From: Brassica napus
Taxonomy: Eukaryota > Streptophyta > Magnoliopsida > Brassicales > Brassicaceae
Direction: 5' to 3'
Assembly: GCF_020379485.1 (NCBI RefSeq)
Contig: NW_026014710.1
Location: forward strand, 205,353-269,352
Length of the DNA stretch: 64,000 bases
Shown here: piece by piece, positions 1 to 11,600 of the stretch
Position numbering within the stretch: position 1 is the first letter of the stretch
Layout of the letters: each line of letters opens with the position of its first letter
The notes under the pieces: model-generated
Seen by the model: only the letters and a program-made list of their open reading frames with translations
Databases searched by the model: none
What the model was told of the DNA's origin: nothing
Made by a program: the position numbers and the translations under genes

Positions 1-176
1 TCCTTAGTCTACAGGAAGTGTAGCATGGGTCATTATGCAATGAGAGGTGTGTCTTGTGAGACTCTCTATGGTGATTCAAACACCCTAGTTCCTGGTTAAG
101 GAAGAGAGTAAACTCACAAGAAGAAAGCTATCATGAAAGATGATAGTTATTAGACCATGGAGATGCATAGGATCAT

Positions 177-221
177 CACAAGCTTAGCTCCTTATAGTCT
201 CGGTTCTAAGCTTGAGGGGGA
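177..221 (+). repeat. Internal PPT-hairpin-like module in K
   Basis: CAAGCTTAG and CTAAGCTTG form a 9-bp stem and run into GAGGGGGA, the same layout as the terminal PPT module at 1136-1178, but the following bases are TCTTAAT and not an LTR start. Equivalent copies lie in A2 (54220-54263) and A1 (46622-46661). Confidence 0.6.
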
Positions 222-1067
222 GTCTTAATGCATATGATCCATGGTCAGTAACAAGTCTTTGCAAAGGCTTCTACAAAGGATCATCAACCGGACCAAGTCA
301 GTGGCGTGTCTAGGTAAAAGGCTGTTCAGAGCAGTCTTGGCGAGTGAGGAAGAAGGCTCTCCATCAATGCGGCTTCAATGAGAGGTGATTGAGGAGAAAC
401 TGATGAATCCATTCTGCCTTTCCAAGAAGTTGATGATGCCATGAAGATGGTGCATTGGCCGAGTTAGGAAACTCACAAAAACACAAGGGAAGTTCCCTTA
501 GACTTTTAAACTCTTTCTTCAATCTTTTTCATTCATCTTATTCATTGCTTGTGCTTGAAAAGATACTTAAGATGATCATGATTGAATTATGGGATTGTGT
601 GCATCAAGTGTGATGCAGGATATTCATTGTCTTGTTTTTGATAGGTTCTGATGCACCTTTGGGATAATGTATCAGGTACCATTGCTTGAGCCTCACTAAA
701 GGTGTTCCTGGTCATTTCCTAGCTTCTCTAAGGTGGCTGTGAAGTCTGTTGAGAAGGGGATATCCAAACCAGTTCTATAAAGAGGGCAAGCCGTGTGTGA
801 AGTGTTGATCAGCCTCACTGGTGTTTTGAAGATGATCTGGTTGTGTCCTAGCTTCTCTAGGATGGCTGTGAAGTCAGTTGAGAGGGGGAGACTTCAAACC
901 GGTTCCATGGAGAGGTGAAGCTGAAGTGTGAAGTGTGCGCAAAGCTGTGAAGAGTTGCTGCACCTAGTAGGCCGTGATCCAGAGCTTCTTGTGTCCAACC
1001 ACACTGGTTCTAAGGCACAAGAGCTCACTGGCCAATCCCTAGGCTTTGGAGAGCTCTACTCTTTTTC

Positions 1068-1178
1068 CCTTGCAAGGTTTTGTCCCAATGGGTTTTCCTT
1101 GTAAGGTTTTTAATGAGGGAGACTCTTCAGAGTTCCAAGCTTGGCTTAGGATCTCCTAAAGTCAAGCTTGAGGGGGAG
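1068..1178 (+). promoter_or_regulatory. Double hairpin and polypurine tract of K
   Basis: Stem 1 is CCTTGCAAGG (1068-1077) with CCTTGTAAGG (1097-1106), enclosing a CCC-AAT-GGG mini-hairpin. Stem 2 (1136-1170) pairs CAAGCTTGGCTTAGGA with TCCTAAAGTCAAGCTTG, with one bulge. AGGGGGAG (1171-1178) then abuts the LTR and is the predicted plus-strand primer. Confidence 0.7.
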
Positions 1179-2169
1179 TGTTGAACTGAAGAGAAGAATG
1201 GAGCTTGTGCATAAATAGGGCAAGCTTCAGGTGATCTCCGGAAGAGTTCTACAAAGCTTCAGGAGAGTCTTGAAGTATCTATCATGGGTAAAGTTAAGTT
1301 CAAGAAGGGCTTAGACTGATCTTAAGAAGACATGGAAGAAGTATGGAGGTGAATGGTTGAACGTGCAAAGTTAGGGCGAGGCCGGTACGGACGGCCGTAC
1401 GGATGGTACGGCCCGTACGGACATGATCGACTCAAAACTTATGTACTCGGCCATTTGAAGCTATTTGAGGGCTGTGCAAATATAGGGCATTGGTGTACGG
1501 TTATGGCAAGTCCGTACAGCCAAGGAGAAGCTCTACTATGAATGTGCAAAGTCCGGGATGGTGAGAAGCATCAAATGGAACAAGAAGATGCTTTGGAGGC
1601 AAGAAGATTCAAATAAGAGTTGGCGCCAGTCTGTGGGTTATGGGATTGGTTGTAGTGGTCTAAGGACAGGCTGTAAAGAGCTGTAAAGGAAGAGCAAGGC
1701 TTGACCAAGTATCTGGCCAAAGAAGAGGGCAGATACATAAGGCTGTGTGGAGCATTTCTAGCCTTGCCTTCCCACATCCAATCAGGCGACAACAACAAGC
1801 TGCAAAGACCACAAGACTGAATCAAGATCGTCCAATTCAAATCAGAGCATCTCCACCCTTCATGTCTTATCTATTACTTTAGGGTTTCATGAGTTTGTAA
1901 CCTGTTTCTATATAAAGACCCCATTAGGGCGAATTGTAAGCCTTAAGTGAGTAAGGGGGGAAACCCTTCTCCTTCATGTTCTATGAAAGTCTGTTCTTGA
2001 TACTAAGTCTCTAATCTATTCTCTAAGTCTCTCAGTCTCTTTAATCTTGTTACCTAGTCTCTCTCATACTCTAAATCTCTCCCCATACTCCTAAGTCTCA
2101 AATCTGTTCACATAAACTCTCCTAAACACTTTCTCACACACACCTTGAGTTAATCCTATAAAAATCTCA
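1179..2169 (+). repeat. 3' LTR of K
   Basis: It starts TGTTGAACTGAAGAG, as in the A LTRs, directly after the purine tract. It holds several copies of a TGCAAANNTAGGGC-like motif and a cluster of GTACGG palindromes at 1383-1420. A TATATAAAG TATA-like site lies near 1910. After the first bases it diverges strongly from the A1/A2 LTRs although the interior is almost the same. The end is placed at TCTCA (2169), by comparison with other LTR ends in the window. Confidence 0.7.
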
Positions 2170-4553
2170 TCTGGATCATAACACTTATATCCTTTTTGAG
2201 TTGTTGAGTAGCCAATGAACATTGCCTTTCTGCTTCTTGCTTCTAGCTTGTTCCTCAACTCTCCTGGTACCAACACATAACACAAGCATCCAAACACTCT
2301 CATATATGTCAAAGATGGCTTGCGCTGGTTCAGTACCTCAAATGGTGCTTGATCCTTCAATACCCTTGTAGGTATTCGGTTGATTAGATAGCAAGCAGTG
2401 GATACAGCATCACTCCAGAATCTTTTAGGTACATTAGCTTGGAACATTAATGACCGAGCCACCTCCATCAAGTGCCTGTTCTTCCTCTCAGCTACACCAT
2501 TCTGTTGTGGTGTGTAGGGGCAGCTTGTTTGATGAAGTATTCCATGATGATCTAGATGGCTTTTGAACGCATAGCTTGTGTATTCTCCTCCATTATCTGA
2601 TATCAAAATTTTAATCTTAGCATGATAATGGTTAGTCACATAAGCTTGAAAGTTCTTGAATGCATCTATCACCCTATCTTTTGATGGAATTAGTGTTAAC
2701 CAGGTGTATTTAGATTTTTCATCAATGAATGTGACAAAGTACTTATGATTATCTCTAGAGAAAATAGGTGCAGTCCACACATCAGTATGAATCAAATCAA
2801 AGCAATTTTCATAAACAGTAGATGTTCTTGGAAATACATTCTTACAATGCTTGCCTAAAATGCAAGCTTCACACTTATCATTTTCAAAAACCACACCTGG
2901 TAACATCAAGTTTAAAGCCCTCTCATGGGGATGACCTAGTCTAGCATGCCACAATGCATTTTTATTCAAACTAGAAGCAGAAGTAAATGAGCAGTTATGA
3001 TTGGAAACAGGATCAAGCTTCTCAAGCATATATAACTCTCCCTTTGTAACTCCTTTTCCAATCAATTGGCTGCTTTCAATATCCTGAAACTTCACATCAT
3101 TAGGACTGAATATAACATTGCAATTCAAATCAGTAGTGCATTTCTTAACTGAAAGTAGATTTGATGTGAATTCAGGAATATAAAATGCTCTAGTAGTCTT
3201 ATCAAATAGCTTTAAGTTTCCTATTCCCTTAATAGGTATCTTATCTCCATTTGCAATCATCACACATCCATTAGTAGGTTCTATGTCTTTAATCAGGTTG
3301 GTGTCACTAATCATATGATGAGATGCACCTGAATCTATAATCAATGGTTTGGATGCATTGCTAGCATGATGGCAGATACATTTTGATCTATATGCATTCA
3401 TCCTAGCATTTCTATCAATGCACTGCTCAATTCCAGCCTTACTATCATTCCTAGCAATCTCAGCCTTACTGTGAGTCATTTCTATAGTCCTAGCAATCAT
3501 AGAAGCACCAAATGAATACCCATGAATGTTACCATTATCCTTGAGCATTTTGATGAGGGCATCCATCTCGGACCTCCTGATGAAGTCTTGATCATTGCCT
3601 CGGGGGTTGATGGCTCCAGTATAGGTCACCAAAGCTTTTCCATTTCCTTCACGGTTCTCCACTTCAGTTCCTCGGTTGGATGGCCCTGCTCCACTTGATC
3701 CTTCAGTCATGTGAGCTCTTGCCTCTTTCTCCTTTATGAACTTAGCCGGCTTCAAGTGGGGATGGAGTATCCAGCACTGAATCTTCTTGTGCCCATACCT
3801 CTTGCAATGATCACAATTCCCATTGAACTTCTCATACTTGTTGTAGCCAGCTTTTTTGGCTTGAGGAGGTTCTTCACGGTCAGATTGCACAGCATTTGCA
3901 AGAGATAAGTCTCCCTTGCCTCCAAACAAGCCCATTGAGCCCTGCTCCCTTTGTATCTGAGCACACACCTCCTCAAGGTCAGGTAACTTCTCGGACCTTA
4001 GCATGTGCTGAATGAGACCATTGTAGCTTGCATTCAATGTGAGCAGCAACCCAAAGACCTTGTCCTGCTCACGCCTCTCATTTAGAAGCTCTGGATCAAC
4101 TGTGCTTGGCCTCAACATCTCCAGCTCAGACCACAGTGTCCTGAACCTCCCCAAATGCTTTGTAAACTCCATGTCATCTTGGGTTAACTCGTTGATTGCC
4201 TTCTTGACTTCAAACACTCGGTTCAGGTTAGAAACATTTCCATACACCTTCTTCAGAGTGTCCCACAGCTCCTTGGCTGTCTCACAGTAGCTATAAGCAT
4301 CTAGGATAGCCGGTTCCAAAGAGGCATGAAGAACTGACATCACCATCATGTCTTCTTGTTGCCACTTCTCCACAACACTCTCCTCGGAGCTCTCTGCGTC
4401 ACCCTCTTGAGTAATCGCCCTTGGAGCTTCACCAGCTGTGATATGCTTCCACAAACCCTTGCTTCCCACAGCAGTCTTCACCATCCTAGACCAGACTAGG
4501 TAGTTGCTTCCTTTGAATGTCACCGCGACCTTCATCTTCATAACACTTTCCAT
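2170..4553 (-). CDS. J gag-protease-integrase polyprotein, truncated by K
   Basis: This is a Ty1/copia Gag-Pol of about 795 retained residues, starting at the ATG at 4553. The N-terminal gag domain (FKGSNYLVWSR block) is followed by a CCHC zinc knuckle (CDHCKRYGHKKIQC), the aspartic protease motif DSGASHH, the integrase HHCC finger (WHARLGHPH, CEACILGKH) and a DDE core (D in DVWTAP, D in SDNGGEY, E in NGVAERKN). The frame runs unbroken up to the CYDP block before the INT-RT linker. There the matching sequence ends and the frame runs on into the K LTR (2169 down to 2091), which is foreign. Reverse transcriptase and RNase H are missing from the window. It probably encoded a full polyprotein before K inserted. 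Confidence 0.88.
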
Positions 4554-4804
4554 CTTGAACAGCTTGACGTCTACAGCTTGAACAAACTACTAGATCTTGT
4601 ACTGAGAACCCACACTGCCCTCTAGAACACAGATTTACCCTTGAGTCTTCAAATGAACCTCCCACGGATCACCAAGACACACGCAAAGTACCTTGAGCTT
4701 TTGAACTCTCAAGAAACTCTCAAACACACTCACTTGTTCTCTTAAAGTTTCAAACTTGAATCCTTTAAGAGAGTCACTCACGAACTCAGATTTTAATTAA
4801 CCTG

Positions 4805-4816
4805 GCTCTGATACCA
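4805..4816 (-). other. PBS of J (initiator-Met tRNA)
   Basis: The minus strand reads TGGTATCAGAGCCAGGTT directly after the LTR end, the complement of the plant initiator-Met tRNA 3' end over 18 bases. Confidence 0.85.
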
Positions 4817-5419
4817 TATGAGATTTAAGGATGTAAATGATTATCTGAGTTTAGAAAGGATTATAGAAGAGAATAAGAGATTAAGAGACAGATTAGATAT
4901 ACACTTTTGTGTATGTAGAGTGATGAATAAATATCAAGAGATGATTAGTGTAGATTTGGAGATTTAAGAGAGACTAAGAGAATAAAGAACAAGAGAGAAT
5001 ACTCAAAACTCCATTAGATTGATTAATGAGAGAGTTTACAATATATATAGAGTAGGGATACATAAAAACGTCCAGGTTCAGTCTAGCTAGGATAAGAAGC
5101 ATGTGTAGTCAAAGATGCCTTATTCAAACTAGCCAATAAGGTTCCTAACATGCTTGGGTATCTTGCTTTAGCTTTCCAGCTGTGCCAGCCTGTCTAAAGC
5201 TTTCTTCCCTTGACCAGACCTTATCCAAACTCCTCCTTGCTTATCCATACTCCCCCTGGCGTGTTTCACTCTCAAAATAGGTGCAAGGTAACTTCCCAAG
5301 TCTTATAACTCAGTTACCACAGTAACAATAAAGTTACTGTGGTAAATCACCAAAGTTACTACCTGCTCCAAATTCCTTCCTCTATCCATGTATCAACTCT
5401 TCATCTCCTCATCTCAACA
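4817..5419 (-). repeat. LTR shared by J (as 5' LTR) and H (as 3' LTR)
   Basis: On the minus strand it begins TGTTGAGATGAGGAG at 5419 and ends at 4817. A PBS abuts one side and a PPT module abuts the other, so a single LTR serves two neighbouring internal regions. Its 5' half resembles the I LTR. It contains an inverted repeat (5314-5326 with 5333-5345) that is also found in I and F. Confidence 0.8.
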
Positions 5420-5529
5420 CTCCCCCTCAAGCTTGACCATGTGGAACAAGTCAAGCTTGGAAACCATGAAGACCTCCCTCATTAAAAACCTCACCAAAGA
5501 AAACCCATTGGGATAAAACTTTGATGAGG
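5420..5529 (-). promoter_or_regulatory. Double hairpin and polypurine tract of H
   Basis: On the minus strand stem 1 is CCTCATCAAAG (5519-5529) with CTTTGGTGAGG (5489-5499), one G-U pair, enclosing CCC-AAT-GGG. Stem 2 is CAAGCTTGAC with GTCAAGCTTG (5428-5459). The purine tract AGGGGGAG abuts the LTR at 5420. Confidence 0.75.
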
Positions 5530-5561
5530 GAAAAAGAGTGGAGACTCCATGGTTAAGGGGC

Positions 5562-7866
5562 TCAGCTCCTGGGAGTAAGATCGATGAGTCCAAGCCTGGA
5601 TAGTATGGACTCCATCGTCTTCAATCTCGCTGCCTTGGTAAACACATCTGCAAGCTGATCTTCACTCCTTGTATAACATGGCAGAATCACTCCTAAGATA
5701 ATCATCTGCCTCACCTTATGACAATCCACCTCTATGTGCTTTGTTCTCTCATGAAACACTGAGTTGGAGGCAATGTGGATAGCTGCTTGATTATCACAAT
5801 GCATAGTCATAGGAGTACTCTGCTCAATCTCTAGATGCTTCAAGATCCCCTTGATCCACACCAATTCGTTTGTCAGCTTCAACATGGATCTATACTCAGC
5901 TTCAGCACTTGAACAAGAGATAACCTTTTGCTTCTTACTCTTCCAAGTAACCAAGTTCCCTCCAATGAATGTACAATATCCAGTAGTTGATCTCCTGTCC
6001 ACTCTATCTCCTGCCCAATCAGCATCACAATACCCAACCACTTCTGTACTGCCATTGCAACCCATCCAAACTCCTTGACCAGGCGTGCCACTCAAATACC
6101 TCAGTATCCTATCAACCATCTTCCAATGATGTACCTTTGGCGCCTGCATATGCTGACTCACTTGGTTCACTGCAAAACATATATCTGGCCATGTGATGGT
6201 CAAGTAGATCAACTTGCCAACCATCTTCCTGTATAGCTTAGGATCCTCAAACAACTGCTTCTCTTCAACCTCCCCCTCACGCAAGACCTTATACCCCTCC
6301 TCAAGAGGTGTCTTTGCTACCTTTCCTCCAAGTACATCAGTCTCCTTCAGCATATCCATTGTATACTTCCTTTGAGACATAAACAAACCCTCCTTGGATC
6401 TGCATATCTCAATCCCCAAGAAATACTTCATCTCTCCCAAGTCTTTGATGTCAAACACAGACTTGAGGAACTCTTTAGTGGCTTTAATCCCAGCCTTATC
6501 ACTCCCTGTGATAATCAAATCATCCACATATACCAGTATCACAATGATCCCTGATGGAGTAACCAAAGTGAAGAGTGTATGATCCAGTTCAGACTTCCTG
6601 AATCCTCTGCCATTCAGGGTTGTACTCAGCTTCCTGTACCAAGCTCTAGGAGACTGCTTCAGCCCATAGATTGCCTTCTTCAATCTCAAAACATTTCCTG
6701 GTTTTACTAGATGCTCAAGACCAGGAGGAGGAAGCATGTATACCTCATCTTCTAGCTCACCTTGTAAGAAAGCATTCTTCACATCCATCTGCCACAAATC
6801 CCACTCCAAGTTTGTTGCAATGGACAACACAATCCGAACTGTATGTAGCTTAGCTACTGGTGCAAAGGTATCAATGTAATCCTCTCCATAGGTCTGTGTA
6901 AATCCTCTTGCAACCAATCTGGTCTTCTTCCTATCAATCTGTCCATTTGCTAGATACTTGATTGTGAAGATCCATCTACTAGATACAGCCCTCTTTCCCT
7001 TAGGCAGCTCACTCTCATACCATGTATCATTTTTGATCATAGCACCTGCTTCAGCTCCCACTGATTCTTTCCATTCCTTGTCTAACATAGCTTCTTCATA
7101 AGTCCTTGGTACATAACTCTCATCCAGACTAATCATAAAGGCATGATGCTCCTCTGGAAACTCAGCAAAGGAACACACAGCTTGAGAAGGATTCTCCACA
7201 GCCTGGGCATTGTAGTACACTCTCGTGTTTACCCAGTTGGAAGGATCCCTCTTTATCCTTGTGCTCCTCCGCAGGGTCTCAACGTATTCTTCAGCCTGAA
7301 TATTATCTTGTGTTTCTTCTCCTAAGCCAGTAGGTTCTCCCTGCTCATTTCCATCTGACTGATCCTCACTCTCCTCTGTACCAGTAGACTGAACAACATT
7401 CTCTACTTCATGTGTCTCCTCATGATCATGCTGTCCTGAATCCTCTTGGTTTTGCTCCTTCTCCTCTGATTCAGATCCATTCCCCCTCTCATGATCAAGA
7501 GGGGTTGTTTCTCCAGCTTCTCCAGCTTGGTTAGAAGGTTCTCTCCTTCCTGGTTTCTGATCTTGGGATAATCCTATCCCTAGCCTCTCCAACAACACTC
7601 TCAGTGTTGTTGCCTTCTCTGTTGGAGCTCGGGACAGATCCTCTAGGTCTTCCCATTTCTTCTCCTCATAAATATCCTTTAGACTCCACAAACTTCACTT
7701 CTCTGGATACCAAAAACCTCCTGGTTATTGGATCATAACATTTGTACCCTTTCTGAGTGATTGAGTACCCAATGAACATAGCTTTAGTACTCTTTGCTTC
7801 TAGCTTGTTCCTCCTCTCTCCGGGAACCATCACATAACATAAACACCCAAAGACTCTCAAATGATC
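5562..7866 (-). pseudogene. H pol 3' part: integrase end, reverse transcriptase and RNase H, frameshifted
   Basis: This is the C-terminal half of a copia polyprotein. The segment 7866-7666 encodes the end of integrase (RVFGCLCYVMVPGERR, CYDP). A one-base insertion near 7680 (GGATATTTATG against GGGTATTATG in F) shifts the frame. From about 7691 to 5562 a new open frame carries the acidic INT-RT linker, the reverse transcriptase with DVKNAFLQGELEDEVYM and YVDD, and RNase H (CDADWAGD, SSAEAEYR, CDNQAAIHIA). It ends LIDLTPRS like F. The RT keeps its catalytic residues, but a continuous polyprotein cannot be made without frameshifting. TWPDICF replaces the TRPDICF of relatives. Confidence 0.85.
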
Positions 7867-7871
7867 AAGGT

Positions 7872-8398
7872 TGTTGAGATGAGAGAATAAAGTGTTGAGA
7901 TGAAGTGATGAAGAGTTGATACATGGATAGAGGAAGAGAGTTGGAGCAGACAGTAACTTTGGAGATTTACCACAGTAACTTAATTAAGTTACTGTGGTAA
8001 CTGAGTTAAAAGGCTTTGGAAGTTACCTTGCATCCATTTGGAGAGTGAAACACGCCAGGAGGAGTCTGGATAAGCAAGGAGGAGTTTGGATAAGGTCTGG
8101 TCAATGCTAGAGAGCTTTAGACAGGCTGGCACTAGCTGGAAAGTTAAAGCAAGATACCCAAGCATGTGAGGAACCTTATTGGCTAGTTTAAATCAAGCAT
8201 CTTTGACTACACATGCTTCTTATCCTAGCTAGACTGAACCTGGACGTTTTTGTGTATCTCTTATCTATATATGTTGTAAACTCTCTCATTAATCAATCTA
8301 ATGGAGTTTTGAGTCTCTCTCTCTCTCTTGTTCTTAATCTCCAATCTCTTTAATTCTCAGATTAAACTTAATCACTCTTTAAATCACAAAATCTAATA
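7872..8398 (+). repeat. 5' LTR of I
   Basis: It starts TGTTGAGATGAGAGA and ends ATCTAATA, directly before the PBS. A 34-bp perfect palindrome lies at 7967-8000. A TATA box (CTATATAT) is near 8265. Confidence 0.92.
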
Positions 8399-8410
8399 TG
8401 GTATCAGAGC
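8399..8410 (+). other. PBS of I
   Basis: TGGTATCAGAGCCAGGTT, complementary to the initiator-Met tRNA 3' end, follows the LTR with no gap. Confidence 0.9.
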
Positions 8411-8671
8411 CAGGTTCCTCTAAAAGGAGAGAGTGATTTCGTTTTTCAAATGTTCTTGAGTGTTCTTGAGTGTTCTTGAGAGTTCTTGAGATTTTTTTCA
8501 AGAGCTAGATCCTTTAAAAGTCAAGATTGTGTCTGTTGGTGTTTCTTTTGGAGAGTCAGCTTCAAGGGAGTCCCTTTAGGTGTTTGACAAGGTCAGAAGA
8601 GGTGTCTAGCTTGTGGTTAATCTTGGCGTGAGAGATTGGAAGCATTTGAGGGAAGATCTAGGCTAAAGAAA

Positions 8672-11600
8672 ATGGAGCTGCTTCAATCTGGTACAACAAG
8701 GCGTGAAGAGAAGAAAGAGAGAGGGAATGAGTGGGGGTGGTTCTCACAAATGAAAACAACTCTGAAAAGGTGTGGAGTTTGGAGAAACCATGAGAAGGAA
8801 GAGTCTTTGAAGGGTAAAGCTGCTGAGAAAGATCAGACAGCAAGAGAAACAAGTGGAGATTGCTTTAGTCTTGAAGAAAGTACACTGCTTGAGAAGATTG
8901 AAGATGTTTATGAGAACAAGATCAGTCTTAGGAGAGTGTATGGAGTCAAGAAGGTGATTAGTGAAGTTAAACCAGGAAGAGAAGGGTTTAATAACCATGT
9001 GAGGAAGCTACAACATTTGTGGGTTGAACTACAAGGGTTGAGATCCCATGTGGATGGAGATACTACACAAGAGCAAGCGACAGTCTTGAAGCTCTTGGCG
9101 AGCATGGAGTCATCATATGGGTGGCTGGTGGAGATGGTTCTAAGAGGGGAACAGCTTCCGGAAATGGAAGAGGTCTGTGTGCTTATAAGAAGGGCGTATG
9201 AGATAATGAGAGATGATGAGAGGCTAACCATGAGTAGGAGTGAGAGCTCATGGAAGCCAACTGGGAGTAGGAGTGAGAGCTTCCAGAAGCTAACCATGAG
9301 TAGGAGTGAGAGCTCATGGAGGCTAACCGGGAGTAGGAGTGAGGGCTTCCGGAAGAAGAGAAGATGCAGAATGCTATCCAAAGCTTCTATCAACATAGGA
9401 AAGGGTAGGAAGAGAGTTGTGGGAGAGTGTTCTTACTCAGCCTACATGGGGGAATCAGTAGAAGACAGTGGGGTGTTAAAAGAGCAGGAGAAAGGGAGTG
9501 GAGCTGATGATCGCATCACCAGGAAGGAATGGAGAGTGTTCATGGAACAAGTACAAGCCTTAGCAGCAAGCAGGAAGCATGCTATACAATCCGGAGCTTC
9601 TAAACCCATTGTGATTGATTCTGGAGCAAGTCATCATATGATCAGTGATAGGAGGCTTATAAGTGAGATCAAGGCTGCAACAGGGAGTGTTATGATAGCT
9701 AATGGTGCCATGATCCCAATAGAAGGAGTGGGAAAGCTAAAACTGTTTGAGAAGGACACGGCTGCCTTCTACATGCCTCAGTTCACTTCAAATCTATTAT
9801 CTGTGAAGAAAGCTACCATTGATCTTGATTGTCAAGTAGTATTCAGACCTGATGAAGTGGAGTTTCAAGATTTGAAGACTGGGAGAGTCATTGGCAGAGG
9901 AGACAGCAAGAATCAGCTATACCACCTCAACTTGGCTAAGACCTCTAATCCCTTTGATTCTATTTGCTTGAGTAGTACTGCTGAGAAGATTGATAGTATT
10001 ACTTGGCATGCTAGATTAGGACATCCTCATGCTCGTGCCATTGAATTGATAATCCCTAATATGTCATTCAATCACTTGAATTGTGAAGCATGCATATTAG
10101 GAAAGCATTGTAGGACTGTTTTCCCAACATCTGAGACTACTTATGAGCATTGCTTTGATCTAGTTCACTCTGATGTGTGGACCGCTCCATGCATGTCTAG
10201 AGACAGCCATAAATACTTTGTGACATTCATTGATGAGAAGTCTAAGTATACATGGCTCACATTGCTTCCATCTAAAGATAGGGTGCTAGAAGCTTTTATG
10301 AACTTCCAAGCATATGTATCTAATCAATACAATGCCACTGTGAAGGTACTGAGATCAGACAACGGAGGTGAATACATCAGCAATGCCTTTAAGAGTCATC
10401 TAGCCAAGCATGGGATTGTGCATCAGACCAGTTGTCCCTACACACCACAGCAGAATGGTGTAGCTGAGAGGAAGAATAGGCACTTGATGGAGGTTGCTAG
10501 GTCGATGATGTTTCATGCAAATGTCCCAAAACGTTTTTGGGGAGATGCTGTACAGACTGCTTGCTATCTCATCAACCGGGTCCCAACAAAGATACTGAAG
10601 AATCTGTCTCCATTTGAGGTGCTGAATAAGAGCAAGCCTTTTATTGATCACCTACGAGTATTTGGGTGTGTATGCTATGTCATGACTCCAGGAGAACAGA
10701 GAAACAAGCTGGAGGCAAAGAGTACTAAGGCTATGTTCATTGGATACTCTATCACTCAGAAGGGATACAAGTGCTATGATCCTGAAGCAAGGAGAGTGAT
10801 GGTATCTAGAGAAGTGAAGTTTATTGAATCAAAAGGGTATTATGAAGAAAAGGAGTGGGAAAATCTGAAGGATTTGTCTCAAGCTCCATCTGATAGAGCA
10901 ACAACACTGAGGGTGCTGTTGGAGAAGCTAGGGATAGGGTTATCCCAGGATCAGGAATCTGGAAGAAGAGAGTCTTCCAATCCGACTAGTGAAACTGAAA
11001 GAACAACTCCTCTTGATCATGAGAGGGGGAATGGAACTGAATCTCATGAGCAAGTGCAAAATCAAGAAGATTCAGGCCAGCATAATCAAGAGGTGACACA
11101 GGAAGTAGAGAGTGGTGCTCAGTCTAGTGGAGATGGGCAAAGAGAGTCTACTGGCTCAGATGAGAGTGGAGAGTGGGAAGGAGATCCTAATGGGTCAAAT
11201 GAGAGTGGTGCTCAATCAAGTGAAGATGGGCAAGAGCCACAAGAAGAACAAGTTCAGGAGCTAAGGAGGAGCACAAGGGTGAAGAGAGATGCTTCCAACT
11301 GGGTAAACACGAGAGTGTACTACAATGCCCAGTCTGTGGAGCATCCTTCTCAAGCTATGTGTTCCTTTGCAGAGTTTCCGGACGAGCATACAGCCTTCAC
11401 AGTAAGCTTGGATGAGAGCTATATTCCAAGGACATATGAAGAAGCTATGGCTTTAAAGGAGTGGAGAGATTCAGTTGCTGATGAGTCCGGAGCCATGATT
11501 AAGAATGAAACGTGGTATGAGAGTGAACTGCCTAAAGGGAAGAAGGTAGTGACTAGTAAATGGGTGTTCACAATCAAGTTTCATCCTGATGGGAGAATAG

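Larger units (their letters stand above)
1..2169 (+). mobile_element. Element K: 3' part of a non-coding LTR retrotransposon (A-like family)
   Basis: The interior (1-1178) is nearly the same as the last part of element A2 (54041-54818 joined to 60829-61227), without the C1 insertion found there. It ends in the hairpin pair and purine tract that precede a 3' LTR at 1179. No ORF of retroviral type is present. The 5' part lies before the window, so the target duplication cannot be checked. K interrupts element J: the reading frame of J stops matching copia pol at about 2170. The exact LTR end (2160-2170) is inferred. Confidence 0.85.
2170..4816 (-). mobile_element. Element J: Ty1/copia retrotransposon, 5' part
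   Basis: Reading leftwards: LTR (4817-5419), PBS, leader (4554-4804), then gag, protease and integrase. It is cut by K at about 2170, so the reverse transcriptase half and the 3' LTR should lie beyond K, outside the window. Its gag and leader resemble D more than H. The stretch 4554-4804 holds no gene. Confidence 0.85.

Noticed and set aside
2091..2169. Last residues of the J open frame
   Set aside because: They are encoded by the K LTR and not by J; the match to copia pol stops at about 2170.
8301..8340. CT-rich runs near LTR ends as microsatellites
   Set aside because: They are parts of the U5/R regions of the LTRs and recur at the same place in all copies.
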